A stretch of DNA of 64,000 nt from Pseudomonas silvicola (GTDB lineage Bacteria; Pseudomonadota; Gammaproteobacteria; Pseudomonadales; Pseudomonadaceae): assembly GCF_026651855.1 (NCBI RefSeq), contig NZ_CP093280.1:40001-104000 (forward strand). The letters are read 5' to 3'. The position numbers were made by a program, and so were the translations under genes. The notes under the pieces were generated by a model. The model was not told the origin of the DNA. It saw only the letters and a program-made list of their open reading frames with translations, and ran no database searches. Shown in pieces: positions 17,639 to 27,000 of this stretch (positions are counted from its first letter, which is position 1; each line of letters starts with the position of its first letter).

Positions 17639-17956
17639 ATGCACTGGCTGTGTGAAAGCGGCGCTTTGGGCGAAGCCCAAAGCCGTGGTTTCGAATGCGA
17701 TGGCATCAAGCTGTTCGTGGTGCGCCGCGAAGGGCGGGTGTACGCCTACCGTAACCGCTGCCCGCACCGGGGAACGGCCTTGCAGTGGGAGGCTGACGTG
17801 TTTCTGGACGAGAGCGCCAGCATGATCCGCTGCGCCAGCCATGGGGCACTGTTTCTGATGGACAGCGGCGAATGCGTGGCGGGCCCCTGCGAGGGCAAGG
17901 AACTGGAGAACTTCGATTGCCGCGAGGATGAGCGCGGTATTTGGGTGCAGGTATGA
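17639..17956 (+). CDS. Small Rieske [2Fe-2S] ferredoxin-like protein
   Basis: A 105-residue soluble single-domain Rieske protein. The cluster motifs are complete: CPHRG (about 41-45) and, about 21 residues later, CASHG, giving two Cys and two His ligands. No membrane anchor or signal peptide, so it is likely a cytoplasmic electron carrier like those serving oxygenases or reductases. Partner unknown. ATG preceded by AGAGGT. It is divergent from the heme-transport operon, hinting at a role in iron or heme metabolism, which is only inference. Confidence 0.88.
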   Translation: MHWLCESGALGEAQSRGFECDGIKLFVVRREGRVYAYRNRCPHRGTALQWEADVFLDESASMIRCASHGALFLMDSGECVAGPCEGKELENFDCREDERGIWVQV

Positions 17957-18013
17957 CGCTCACCCCCGTGTAGCAGCTCGCAAGGCTGCGTCGCAGCCCT
18001 GCAGGCCAGCCCG

Positions 18014-18721
18014 TTACAGGATGACTGACAATGGCCGGTCGATGTAAACCCGCTGGCTGTCCAGGTGCACCCCATAGGCGATCACCTCGACGCCCGCCTG
18101 CGCCGCCACCTTCAGCGCCTCTGCGTAGCCGCTGTCGATCTCATGGGCAGGCCGCACCGCCTCGATGCCGGTCAGGTTAACGCAATACAACTGCACCGCT
18201 CGCACACCATTGCGCGCCAGGGCCGCCAATTCCCGCAAGTGCTTGGCGCCCCGCTGGGTCACGGCATCGGGAAAGGCCGCGACCCCATGGCCATCAAACC
18301 CCAGGGTCACGCTTTTGACCTCCACGTAGGCCGGCCCGGTCGGGAATTGCAGGCAGAAGTCCACCCGACTGCCCTCCTCTCCGTAGGCCACTTCACGCTT
18401 GAGGGCGGTAAACCCGGCCAACTCCGTGATAACACCCGCGTTCAACGCCTCTTCCACCAACCGGTTGGCCCGCCCGGTATTGACGCACGCCAGCCGCCCC
18501 TGGGGCGTTTCGCTGATCTCCCAGGTACCCGGCAGCTTGCGCTTGGGGTCGTTGGAGCGGCTGAACCACACCTGCCCGCCTTCGACCATGCAGTTGAACA
18601 TCGAGCCCGTATTGGGGCAGTGGATCGTCAGTTCTTCGCCGTCCAGGGTGCGGATGTCGGCAAGAAAACGCTTGTAGCGACGCAGCAGACGGCCTTCTTC
18701 CAGGGGGGGATTGAATTCCAT
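18014..18721 (-). CDS. sfsA: SfsA family nuclease-like protein
   Basis: A 235-residue SfsA protein (sugar fermentation stimulation), with an N-terminal OB-like region and a C-terminal restriction-endonuclease-like core (VDFCLQF...YVEVKSVTL, the PD-ExK acidic and lysine residues). It has been linked to DNA binding or cleavage in E. coli, but the physiological role is uncertain. Its ATG overlaps the aminotransferase stop by one base. Confidence 0.93.
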   Translation of the reverse strand: MEFNPPLEEGRLLRRYKRFLADIRTLDGEELTIHCPNTGSMFNCMVEGGQVWFSRSNDPKRKLPGTWEISETPQGRLACVNTGRANRLVEEALNAGVITELAGFTALKREVAYGEEGSRVDFCLQFPTGPAYVEVKSVTLGFDGHGVAAFPDAVTQRGAKHLRELAALARNGVRAVQLYCVNLTGIEAVRPAHEIDSGYAEALKVAAQAGVEVIAYGVHLDSQRVYIDRPLSVIL

Positions 18722-19893
18722 CAGCCTTGCCAGCTCCGCAATCCACGCGCGATGCGTTCCACTGCTTCCTGCAGGCGTGGCAGGCTTTGGGTGTAGGCAA
18801 AGCGCACATGGTGGCCGGCCTGGTGCCGGCCGAAGTCCAACCCAGGGGTGAAGGCCAGATACTCGGTTTCCAGGAAGTGCCGGCAGAACGCGAAGGCATC
18901 GCCGCCAAACCTGCTGATATCGGCGTACAGGTAAAACGCCCCCTCCGGCTCCACGGCAATGCCGAAGCCCAGTTCGCGCAGTGCCGGCAGCAGGAAATCG
19001 CGACGGCGGCCAAATTCGGCGCGGCGCTCCTCCAGAATCGCCAGGGTGTCGGGCTGAAAACAGGCAAGGGCGGCATGCTGGGCCATGCTCGGCGCGCTGA
19101 TGTACAGGTTCTGGGCCAGTTTTTCCAGCTCAGGGACCGCCTCGGGTGGCGCCACCAACCATCCCAAGCGCCAACCGGTCATGCCGAAATATTTCGAAAA
19201 ACTATTCAGGACGAACGCCTGATCGTCCACTTCCAGCACGCTCGCGGCCTCAACACCGTAAGTGAGGCCGTGATAGATCTCGTCCACCACCAGGTGGCCA
19301 TTGCGGGCCTTGAGGGCCTGGGAAAGGCTGGCCAGCTCGTCGCGGCTGAGCAGTGTGCCGGTTGGGTTGGCGGGCGAGGCCACCAGGGCGCCGACGCTGT
19401 CGTGGTCCCAATGTCGGGCTACCAGGTCAGCCGTCAGTTGATAACGCACCTCAGGGCCTACCGGTACCAACTGTGCGGCACCTTCAACCAGGCGCAGGAA
19501 ATGGCGGTTGCAGGGGTAACCCGGGTCGGCGAGCAACCAGTGCTTGCCGGGGTCCACCAAAAGGCTGCTGGCCAACAGCAGTGCGCCGGAGCCGCCCGGG
19601 GTAATGAGAATACGCTGGGGGTCGATGTCGACGCCGTAACGCTGGTCATAGAAACCGGCGATGGCCTCGCGCAGCGCCGGCAGGCCGCGGGCGGCGGTGT
19701 AGCGGGTATGGCCGTTGGCCAAGGCCGCCTGGCCCGCGCGGACGATGGGTTCGGCGGTGGTGAAATCCGGTTCGCCGATCTCCAGGTGGATCACGTCATG
19801 GCCCGCCGCCTGCAGCTCATTGGCGCGCGCCAGCAGCGCCATCACGTGAAAGGGTTCGATGGCGCGGCTGCGCGCACTGTAGGGCTGGGCCAT
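18721..19893 (-). CDS. PLP-dependent class I/II aminotransferase
   Basis: A 390-residue fold-type I aminotransferase. The Schiff-base lysine is in [15 protein letters not shown] (about residue 233), with upstream substrate and PLP motifs SPANPTGT and VVDEIYHGL. It resembles the aspartate/aromatic or YbdL-type group; substrate cannot be fixed from sequence. ATG preceded by AAGGAAGG. Co-transcribed with sfsA and divergent from dksA. Confidence 0.9.
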   Translation of the reverse strand: MAQPYSARSRAIEPFHVMALLARANELQAAGHDVIHLEIGEPDFTTAEPIVRAGQAALANGHTRYTAARGLPALREAIAGFYDQRYGVDIDPQRILITPGGSGALLLASSLLVDPGKHWLLADPGYPCNRHFLRLVEGAAQLVPVGPEVRYQLTADLVARHWDHDSVGALVASPANPTGTLLSRDELASLSQALKARNGHLVVDEIYHGLTYGVEAASVLEVDDQAFVLNSFSKYFGMTGWRLGWLVAPPEAVPELEKLAQNLYISAPSMAQHAALACFQPDTLAILEERRAEFGRRRDFLLPALRELGFGIAVEPEGAFYLYADISRFGGDAFAFCRHFLETEYLAFTPGLDFGRHQAGHHVRFAYTQSLPRLQEAVERIARGLRSWQG

Positions 19894-20125
19894 TGACCTT
19901 CCTTAAAAGGGTGTAAAATAACGATTCTACCGGACGTGGCAGCCGAACGTGTCGCGAAACGGCGGGTCCATATGCTTTGACGCCATCTTCGACAGGCTCG
20001 ACAACCGGGAGTGGCGCCGCCTGGATTGATCTGCTAAGTTCGCCGGCTTGCAGTCGCAGGGCCGGCGGGTGTCGGAGATGGAGCATCCTGCGCAATGGAT
20101 TAGAAGAGCGAGAGGCGGTCAACCA

Positions 20126-20572
20126 ATGTCCACCAATGAAAAGCAAGCATCTACCCAAACACTGGAAAGCGGCTTCGAGCCTTATGTTGCGGCTCCCGGC
20201 GAGGAGTACATGGGTAAACCCATGCGCGCACACTTCACCAAGATTCTGCAGAAATGGAAACAAGACCTCATGGTCGGCGTCGACAAGACCGTTGACCACA
20301 TGAAGGATGAGGCAGCCAACTTTCCCGACCCCGCTGACCGTGCCAGCCAGGAAGAAGAATTCGCCCTGGAACTGCGTGCCCGTGATCGTGAACGCAAGCT
20401 GATCAAGAAAATCGACAAGACCCTGCAACTGATCACCGACGAAGAATACGGCTGGTGCGAGTCGTGTGGGGTCGAGATCGGTGTCAAACGCCTCGAAGCT
20501 CGCCCTACCGCCGACCTGTGCGTCGACTGCAAGACCCTCGCTGAGATCAAGGAAAAACAGGTCGGCAAATGA
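20126..20572 (+). CDS. dksA: RNA polymerase-binding transcription factor DksA
   Basis: DksA enters the RNA polymerase secondary channel and, with ppGpp, resets transcription of rRNA and amino-acid genes. The 148-residue protein has the coiled coil with tip DPADRAS (the catalytic Asp and Ala) and a zinc finger CESC...CVDC. The ATG giving MSTNEKQ follows GAGAGGCGG; upstream in-frame Met codons are discarded. It precedes gluQ, the common gammaproteobacterial pairing. Confidence 0.97.
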   Translation: MSTNEKQASTQTLESGFEPYVAAPGEEYMGKPMRAHFTKILQKWKQDLMVGVDKTVDHMKDEAANFPDPADRASQEEEFALELRARDRERKLIKKIDKTLQLITDEEYGWCESCGVEIGVKRLEARPTADLCVDCKTLAEIKEKQVGK

Positions 20573-20582
20573 CCTGTCGCAC

Positions 20583-20608
20583 CCGGGGCGCGCATCGCGC
20601 CCCGGGGC
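20583..20608 (+). terminator. Strong GC hairpin after dksA
   Basis: GGGGCGCG-CAT-CGCGCCCC, extended by CCC/GGG pairs. No T-run follows, so it may attenuate rather than stop transcription before gluQ. Confidence 0.5.
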
Positions 20609-20649
20609 CCCTGCCCCCCCTTCGCCAATTTCTCCAGTAACCTGTTCCC

Positions 20650-21540
20650 ATGAACACGCCTGCCTACATTGGCCGCTTCGCGCCAACCCCCAGTGGTTTC
20701 CTGCATTTCGGCTCGCTGGTCGCCGCCCTCGCCTCCTACCTGGACGCCCGCGCTGTTGGCGGCCGCTGGTTGCTGCGCATGGAAGACCTGGACCCACCGC
20801 GAGAAATGCCCGGTGCCCAGGCGGCCATCCTGACTGCTTTGGAAAACTACGGCTTTGAGTGGGACGGTGAAGTGGCCTATCAAAGCCAGCGCCACGACGC
20901 TTATGGCCAGGTGATCGACCGGTTGTTCCAGCAAGGGCTGGCCTATGCCTGTACCTGCTCGCGCAAGCAGCTGGAGCCCTACCAAGGCATCTATCCGGGC
21001 CTGTGCCGCAACGCCGGGCATGGCCAGGACGACGCGGCGATTCGCATCCGCGTGCCGGAATTGAACTACGCCTTCGAAGACCGCGTGCAGGGGCGTTTCG
21101 CACAGCACCTGGGCCGCGATTCCGGTGATTTCGTGATTCGCCGCCGCGACGGCCTGTACGCGTACCAACTGGCCGTGGTGCTGGACGATGCCTGGCAGGG
21201 GGTGACGCACATCGTGCGCGGCGCCGACCTGCTGGACTCCACACCTCGCCAGCTCTACCTGCAAGAACTACTGGGGTTGCCGCAGCCCACGTACCTGCAC
21301 GTGCCGTTGATCATCCAGCCTGACGGCAACAAATTGGGCAAGAGCTACCGTTCGCCGCCGTTGCAGGCCGGCGAAGCCGGGCCGTTGCTGTTGCGAGCCT
21401 TGCGTGCCTTGGGGCAACCGGCGCCTGCCGAGCTGCGTGATGCTAAGGCGAATGAAATACTGGGCTGGGGCATCGCCCACTGGGATGCCAGCCTGATTCC
21501 CCGCGTTCTTACGTTGGCCGAGGCGCAACTGCAGCCTTGA
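20650..21540 (+). CDS. gluQ: Glutamyl-Q tRNA(Asp) synthetase
   Basis: GluQ-RS charges glutamate onto queuosine 34 of tRNA-Asp, a base modification rather than aminoacylation for translation. The 296-residue protein is the GluRS catalytic domain without the anticodon domain. It has the HIGH-like PTPSGFLHFGSL, the zinc ligands CTC...CR near 105-125, and the KMSKS-like NKLGKS near 230. Located after dksA. Confidence 0.94.
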   Translation: MNTPAYIGRFAPTPSGFLHFGSLVAALASYLDARAVGGRWLLRMEDLDPPREMPGAQAAILTALENYGFEWDGEVAYQSQRHDAYGQVIDRLFQQGLAYACTCSRKQLEPYQGIYPGLCRNAGHGQDDAAIRIRVPELNYAFEDRVQGRFAQHLGRDSGDFVIRRRDGLYAYQLAVVLDDAWQGVTHIVRGADLLDSTPRQLYLQELLGLPQPTYLHVPLIIQPDGNKLGKSYRSPPLQAGEAGPLLLRALRALGQPAPAELRDAKANEILGWGIAHWDASLIPRVLTLAEAQLQP

Positions 21541-21716
21541 ACCTGGGCAGCGCGTCTGGAGCCGACGCGGCCAGGTCCGCTGCTACGGGCTATGTAGCGA
21601 ACTTCCAGTTGCACTACGTTGCGCTTGCGTTACCATCGCCGCACCGTTTTTGCCCATGCGTACAATAATAAGTCGAGCACCCTGGGGTTTGACGTTCATC
21701 CACTGAGGAGGCCGGC

Positions 21717-21893
21717 ATGTATATCTACCGTTTGGTCCTGCTGCTGGTAGTCGGTATCTACCTGTTCTCCCCCGCGATCATGGACTGGTGGATAGAACCG
21801 ACCGGCGCCTGGTATCGGCCTTATCTGCTTTGGCTGATCCTGATCGTGGTGACTTTCATTCTCCAGAGCCAACGTGATGCCGATGAGCTTTAG
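21717..21893 (+). CDS. cbrX: CbrX, small membrane protein upstream of cbrA
   Basis: A 58-codon frame, beginning MYIYRLVLLLVVGIYLFSP and ending SQRDADEL, with two predicted membrane helices (about 5-22 and 37-52). It has a strong GAGGAGG ribosome site and ends 11 bases inside cbrA, so cbrA translation is probably coupled to it. A small frame at this place in P. putida has been named cbrX. Its own biochemical function is unknown; it might also assist membrane insertion of CbrA. Confidence 0.87.
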   Translation: MYIYRLVLLLVVGIYLFSPAIMDWWIEPTGAWYRPYLLWLILIVVTFILQSQRDADEL

Positions 21894-24831
21894 CCTCACC
21901 CAGATGATCCTGATCAGCGCCTGCTATCTGCTGGTGCTGTTCGGCGTGGCCTGGGTCAGCGAACGTGGAATGATCCCGCGCGCAATCATTCGCCACCCCC
22001 TCACCTACACCCTGTCACTGGGGGTGTACGCCAGCGCCTGGGCGTTCTACGGTACGGTGGGCCTGGCTTACCAGTATGGCTATGGTTTCCTGGCGTGCTA
22101 CCTGGGGGTGTCCGGCGCCTTTCTGCTTGCGCCGGTGCTGCTCTACCCGATACTGAAGATCACCCGCACCTATCAGCTGTCGTCCCTGGCTGACCTGTTC
22201 GCCTTCCGCTTTCGCAGCACCTGGGCCGGCGCGCTGACCACCGTGTTCATGCTGATCGGCGTGCTACCCCTCCTGGCCCTGCAGATTCAGGCAGTGGCCG
22301 ACTCCATCGGCATCCTCACCCGCGAACCCGTGCAGAACCGGGTGGCCCTGGCGTTCTGTGCGCTGATCACGCTGTTCACCATTTTCTTCGGCTCACGCCA
22401 CATCGCTACCCGCGAGAAACACGAAGGCCTGGTGTTCGCCATCGCCTTCGAGTCGATCATCAAACTGGTGGCGGTCGGCGGCATCGGCCTGTACGCGCTA
22501 TACGGGGTATTCAACGGCCCCCATGAACTGGAACTGTGGCTGCTGCAGAACCAGACCGCCCTCGCCGCCCTGCACACGCCCCTGCAGGAAGGCCCATGGC
22601 GCACCCTGCTGCTGGTGTTCTTTGCCTCGGCCATCGTCATGCCGCACATGTACCACATGGCCTTCACCGAAAACCTCAACCCGCGCTCGCTGGTCAGCGC
22701 CAGCTGGGGCCTGCCGCTGTTCCTGCTGCTGATGAGCCTGGCCGTGCCGCTTATCCTGTGGGCCGGGCTGCGCCTGGGGGCCACCACCAGCCCGGAATAC
22801 TTCACCCTGGGTGTCGGCATCGCCGCCAACAGCAAGGCCTTGGCGCTACTGGCCTATGTGGGTGGGCTGTCAGCCTCGAGCGGGCTGATCATCGTCACCA
22901 CGCTGGCGCTATCGGGCATGGCGCTGAACCACCTGGTGCTGCCCCTGTACCAGCCACCCGCCGAAGGCAACATCTACCGCTGGCTGAAGTGGACGCGGCG
23001 TGGGCTGATCGTGGCCATCATCATGGCCGGCTACGCCTTCTACCTGTTGCTGGGCACCGCCCAGGACCTGGCCAACCTGGGCATCGTCGCCTTCGTCGCC
23101 ACCTTGCAGTTCCTGCCTGGGGTGTTGTCGGTGCTGTACTGGCCCACCGCCAACCGCCGGGGCTTCATCGCCGGGCTGCTGGCCGGCATTCTGGTGTGGA
23201 TGGTGACCATGCTGTTGCCGCTGATCGGCAACCTGCAGGGGTTCTACATCCCGCTGCTGAACATGATCTACGTGCTCGACGACACCAGTTGGCACATGGC
23301 GGCAATCGCCTCGCTGGCCGCCAACGTACTGATGTTCACCCTGATCTCGCTGTTCAGTAACCCCAGCGCCGAGGAAGCCAGCGCGGCCGAGGCCTGCGCC
23401 GTGGATAACGTGCGCCGCCCGCAGCGCCGCGAACTGCACGCCGCCTCCCCCCAGGAGTTCGCCACCCAACTGGCCAAGCCGCTGGGCGCCAAGGCCGCGC
23501 AGAAGGAAGTGGAACAGGCCCTGCGCGACCTGTACCTGCCCTTCGACGAGCGCCGCCCCTACGCCCTGCGCCGCCTGCGTGACCGCATCGAGGCCAACCT
23601 CTCAGGGCTGATGGGCCCCAGCGTGGCCCAGGACATGGTCGAGACCTTCCTGCCGTACAAGTCCGGCAATGAAAACTATGTGACCGAAGACATCCACTTC
23701 ATCGAAAGCCGCCTGGAAGACTACCACTCACGCCTCACGGGCCTGGCCGCCGAACTGGACGCCCTGCGCCGCTACCACCGCCAGACCCTGCAAGAGCTGC
23801 CCATGGGCGTCTGTTCCCTGGCCAAAGACCAGGAGATCCTGATGTGGAACAAGGCCATGGAAGAACTGACCGGCATCGCTGCCCAGCGCGTCGTGGGCTC
23901 GCGCCTGATGACCATTGGCGAGCCGTGGCGCGGCCTGCTGCAAGGCTTCATTAACGTTCCCGATGAACACCTGCACAAACAGCGCCTGGGCCTGGACGGC
24001 CAGACCCGCTGGCTGAACCTGCACAAGGCCGCCATCGACGAGCCCCTGGCGCCCGGCAACAGCGGCCTGGTGCTGCTGGTCGAAGACCTCACCGACACGC
24101 AGATGCTGGAAGACAAACTGGTGCACTCGGAACGGCTGGCCAGCATCGGCCGCCTGGCGGCCGGCGTGGCCCACGAAATCGGCAACCCGATCACCGGCAT
24201 CGCCTGCCTGGCGCAGAACCTGCGCGAAGAGCGGGAGGAAGACGGTGAAATCACCGAGCTCAGCAGCCAGATCCTCGAACAGACCAAGCGGGTTTCGCGC
24301 ATCGTGCAGTCGCTGATGAGCTTCGCCCACGCCGGCAGCCACCAGCACAGCGATGAACCGGTGAACCTGTCGGAGGTGGCCCAGGATGCCATTGGCCTGC
24401 TAGCCCTGAACCGGCGCAATTTCGAAGTGCAGTTCTACAACCTGTGCGACCCCGATCACTGGGTGGAAGGCGACCCGCAGCGCCTGGCCCAGGTGCTGAT
24501 CAACCTGCTGTCCAACGCCCGCGACGCCTCCAATGCCGGCAGCGCCGTGCGGGTCAAGAGCGAAGCCAGCGAACACACCGTGGACCTGATCGTCGAGGAC
24601 GAAGGCAGCGGCATTCCCAAGAACATCATGGACCGCCTGTTTGAACCCTTCTTCACCACCAAGGATCCGGGCGAGGGAACCGGACTGGGGCTTGCTCTGG
24701 TCTATTCCATCGTTGAAGAGCATTATGGACAGATCACCATCGACAGCCCAGCTGATACTCAAAGCCAGCGCGGTACCCGTATTCGGGTGACCTTGCCGCG
24801 ACATGTCGAAGCGACGTCCGCCGTGAACTGA
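21883..24831 (+). CDS. cbrA: CbrA, transporter-linked sensor histidine kinase
   Basis: CbrA senses carbon/nitrogen status and phosphorylates CbrB. The 982-residue protein has a 12-13 helix SLC5 sodium/solute symporter-like domain (about 1-500), a linker (STAC-like), a PAS domain (about 620-730), and HisKA/HATPase domains with phospho-acceptor His764 in [12 protein letters not shown] and ATP motifs DEGSGIP and [11 protein letters not shown]5 domains of this class can transport histidine. Alternate starts exist 6 and 9 bases upstream; ATG at MSFSLTQ fits the family. Followed by cbrB after 22 bases. Confidence 0.96.
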   Translation: MSFSLTQMILISACYLLVLFGVAWVSERGMIPRAIIRHPLTYTLSLGVYASAWAFYGTVGLAYQYGYGFLACYLGVSGAFLLAPVLLYPILKITRTYQLSSLADLFAFRFRSTWAGALTTVFMLIGVLPLLALQIQAVADSIGILTREPVQNRVALAFCALITLFTIFFGSRHIATREKHEGLVFAIAFESIIKLVAVGGIGLYALYGVFNGPHELELWLLQNQTALAALHTPLQEGPWRTLLLVFFASAIVMPHMYHMAFTENLNPRSLVSASWGLPLFLLLMSLAVPLILWAGLRLGATTSPEYFTLGVGIAANSKALALLAYVGGLSASSGLIIVTTLALSGMALNHLVLPLYQPPAEGNIYRWLKWTRRGLIVAIIMAGYAFYLLLGTAQDLANLGIVAFVATLQFLPGVLSVLYWPTANRRGFIAGLLAGILVWMVTMLLPLIGNLQGFYIPLLNMIYVLDDTSWHMAAIASLAANVLMFTLISLFSNPSAEEASAAEACAVDNVRRPQRRELHAASPQEFATQLAKPLGAKAAQKEVEQALRDLYLPFDERRPYALRRLRDRIEANLSGLMGPSVAQDMVETFLPYKSGNENYVTEDIHFIESRLEDYHSRLTGLAAELDALRRYHRQTLQELPMGVCSLAKDQEILMWNKAMEELTGIAAQRVVGSRLMTIGEPWRGLLQGFINVPDEHLHKQRLGLDGQTRWLNLHKAAIDEPLAPGNSGLVLLVEDLTDTQMLEDKLVHSERLASIGRLAAGVAHEIGNPITGIACLAQNLREEREEDGEITELSSQILEQTKRVSRIVQSLMSFAHAGSHQHSDEPVNLSEVAQDAIGLLALNRRNFEVQFYNLCDPDHWVEGDPQRLAQVLINLLSNARDASNAGSAVRVKSEASEHTVDLIVEDEGSGIPKNIMDRLFEPFFTTKDPGEGTGLGLALVYSIVEEHYGQITIDSPADTQSQRGTRIRVTLPRHVEATSAVN

Positions 24832-24853
24832 GACCGTCGAGAGAATTGAATCA

Positions 24854-26293
24854 ATGCCGCATATTCTGATCGTCGAAGACGAAACCATTATTCGTTCTGC
24901 CCTGCGCCGCCTGCTTGAACGGAATCAGTACCAGGTCAGCGAAGCCGGCTCCGTGCAAGAAGCACAGGAACGCTTCTCCATCCCCACCTTCGACCTGATC
25001 GTCAGTGACCTGCGCCTGCCTGGCGCCCCGGGCACCGAGCTGATCAAGCTGGGCCAGGGCAAGCCGGTGCTGATCATGACCAGCTACGCCAGCCTGCGCT
25101 CGGCCGTGGACTCCATGAAAATGGGCGCGGTGGACTACATCGCCAAGCCGTTCGACCACGATGAAATGCTGCAGGCCGTGGCGCGCATCCTGCGCGACCG
25201 CCAAAGCGCCCCCGCGGCCGCCGCGGCGCCCGCGGAACGTGCCAATGGCAACGCCAAGGCGGCCGCCGGTGCCGAGAACGCCAATGGCGAAATCGGCATC
25301 ATCGGCTCGTGCCCGCCCATGCAGGACATGTACAGCAAGATCCGCAAGGTAGCGCCTACCGACTCCAACGTGCTGATCCAGGGCGAGTCGGGTACCGGTA
25401 AAGAGCTGGTGGCCCGCGCCCTGCACAATCTGTCACGCCGGGCCAAGGCGCCGATGATCTCGGTCAACTGCGCGGCCATTCCGGAAACCCTGATCGAGTC
25501 CGAGCTGTTCGGCCACGAAAAAGGCGCGTTCACCGGTGCCAGCGCCGGCCGTGCCGGCCTGGTCGAAGCGGCGGACGGCGGTACGCTGTTCCTCGACGAA
25601 ATCGGCGAACTGCCCCTGGAAGCCCAGGCGCGGCTGTTGCGCGTGCTGCAGGAAGGCGAAATTCGCCGGGTAGGTTCGGTGCAGTCGCAGAAAGTCGACG
25701 TTCGCCTGATCGCCGCCACCCACCGGGACCTCAAGAGCCTGGCCAAGGTCGGCCAATTCCGAGAAGACCTGTACTACCGTCTGCACGTCATAGCCCTGAA
25801 GCTTCCGGCCCTGCGCGAGCGTGGCGCCGACGTGAACGAGATCGCCAACGCCTTCCTGGCCCGCCAGAGCGCCCGTATCGGCCGCAACGACCTGCGTTTT
25901 TCCGCCGAGGCAGAACAGGCTATCCGACACTATTCGTGGCCGGGTAACGTGCGGGAACTGGAAAATGCCGTGGAGCGCTCGGTGATTCTCAGCGAAAGCC
26001 CGGAGATTTCCGCCGAGCTGCTGGGCATCGATATCGAGCTTGAAGACCTGGACGATGATGCCTTCGACCCGATGGTGCCCACCCAGGCCGGCAATGCCAG
26101 TGGCAACAGCCACGAGCCTACCGAAGACCTGTCGCTGGAGGACTATTTCCAGCACTTCGTGCTCGAACACCAGGACCACATGACGGAAACCGAACTGGCG
26201 CGCAAATTGGGCGTGAGTCGCAAATGCCTCTGGGAGCGACGACAGCGCCTGGGCATACCCCGCCGCAAGTCGGGGGCTACCAGCGAAAGCTGA
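24854..26293 (+). CDS. cbrB: CbrB, sigma-54-dependent response regulator
   Basis: CbrB activates sigma-54 promoters including crcZ. The 479-residue protein has a receiver domain with phospho-acceptor Asp52 (VSDLRLPG), an alanine-rich linker (about 118-145), an AAA+ domain with Walker A GESGTGKE, the sigma-54 contact GAFTGA (224-229) and Walker B LFLDEIGE, and a C-terminal Fis-type HTH ([22 protein letters not shown]). Two of its predicted operators lie 12-80 bp past its own stop. Confidence 0.97.
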   Translation: MPHILIVEDETIIRSALRRLLERNQYQVSEAGSVQEAQERFSIPTFDLIVSDLRLPGAPGTELIKLGQGKPVLIMTSYASLRSAVDSMKMGAVDYIAKPFDHDEMLQAVARILRDRQSAPAAAAAPAERANGNAKAAAGAENANGEIGIIGSCPPMQDMYSKIRKVAPTDSNVLIQGESGTGKELVARALHNLSRRAKAPMISVNCAAIPETLIESELFGHEKGAFTGASAGRAGLVEAADGGTLFLDEIGELPLEAQARLLRVLQEGEIRRVGSVQSQKVDVRLIAATHRDLKSLAKVGQFREDLYYRLHVIALKLPALRERGADVNEIANAFLARQSARIGRNDLRFSAEAEQAIRHYSWPGNVRELENAVERSVILSESPEISAELLGIDIELEDLDDDAFDPMVPTQAGNASGNSHEPTEDLSLEDYFQHFVLEHQDHMTETELARKLGVSRKCLWERRQRLGIPRRKSGATSES

Positions 26294-26304
26294 TACGTTT
26301 CAGC

Positions 26305-26330
26305 TGTTACACCACTGTCACGGGGTAACA
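26305..26330 (+). promoter_or_regulatory. CbrB-binding site 1 upstream of crcZ
   Basis: TGTTAC-N14-GTAACA, an exact inverted repeat matching the reported CbrB operator, about 195 bp upstream of the predicted crcZ start. Confidence 0.88.
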
Positions 26331-26349
26331 AACAGGGGGCGTGACAAAC

Positions 26350-26376
26350 TGTTACCCCCACCCGCGAGGCGTAACA
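26350..26376 (+). promoter_or_regulatory. CbrB-binding site 2 upstream of crcZ
   Basis: TGTTAC-N15-GTAACA, one base wider than site 1 and 45 bp (about four helical turns) downstream of it. A lone GTAAC half follows at 26393. Confidence 0.83.
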
Positions 26377-26443
26377 GATCTCGAGTCGCACGGTAACGAA
26401 TGACGGCGTAAACAAGCACTAGCCAAGCGCCATCAAACGACTC

Positions 26444-26466
26444 AAACCCTTGTTTTACAAGGGTTT
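26444..26466. repeat. Perfect palindrome just upstream of the crcZ sigma-54 promoter
   Basis: AAACCCTTGT (26444-26453) and its exact reverse complement (26457-26466) flank a TTT spacer. It sits 8 bp from the -24 box. It does not match the CbrB motif and lacks a T-run after it, so it is either a weak cbrB terminator or an operator for an unknown factor. Confidence 0.7.
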
Positions 26467-26474
26467 CAAAAAGT

Positions 26475-26490
26475 TGGCACGGCACCTGCT
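26475..26490 (+). promoter_or_regulatory. Sigma-54 promoter of crcZ
   Basis: TGGCACGGCACCTGCT keeps the invariant GG (-24) and GC (-12) with the right spacing. Start of transcription is expected near 26501. Confidence 0.92.
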
Positions 26491-26500
26491 ATGTATTTGG

Positions 26501-26857
26501 TACAAGAACAACAATAAGCAAATGACACACTAGAATAAAAACAAGATGAAACGGCTCACGCATAACAAGAACAACACGGCGGAGGCGCAGCTAACTGATT
26601 CTTTTGGAGAGGCGTTGTAACGCGGGGTTCGCCCCACAGCCAGGCAGAGAACAACAAAAACTGCACTAAAAAGCAGAGCCAGCACTGGATGACTACAGCA
26701 CAGCGACCAAAGCAATCCGTTTGCTCTTGACTCCCGGTTAGGGAGCAGCCCACAGGCAAAGACCTTCTGGGCAGGGCGTTAACAAAAACAAGAAGCCCGA
26801 ACAAAAAACAAGAAGAGCATGCAACTACATTCTGGGGGAGCTTCGGCTCCCCTTGTG
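26501..26857 (+). ncRNA. crcZ: CrcZ small RNA, sequesters the Hfq/Crc catabolite repressor
   Basis: CrcZ carries multiple A-rich CA motifs that titrate Hfq-Crc and so relieve catabolite repression when good carbon is scarce. At least five such motifs are visible (around 26504, 26532, 26567, 26651, 26783 and 26800; AACAACAAT, ATAAAAACAAG, AGAACAACAAAAA and similar). It ends near the stem GGGGAGC-TTCG-GCTCCCC (26835-26852). It lies between cbrB and pcnB, as in other Pseudomonas. The 3' end is approximate because the hairpin has no long T-run. Confidence 0.9.
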
Positions 26858-27000
26858 GTTTCCGGCCCCCTGATTTTTCGCGTTTCGTCCCCCTCCTTGC
26901 GCTGCGTCCTACACCATCCCCCGACTAAATGCTAGAATCCCCGCCCATCATGCGGTCATTCTCCATTCATGGCCGAACATTCCTTCAAACAGTGCATCCC

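Noticed and set aside
26530-26804. Short hydrophobic frames antisense to crcZ
   Set aside because: They arise from the A-rich motifs of the sRNA read backwards; no ribosome site, no homologue recognised.
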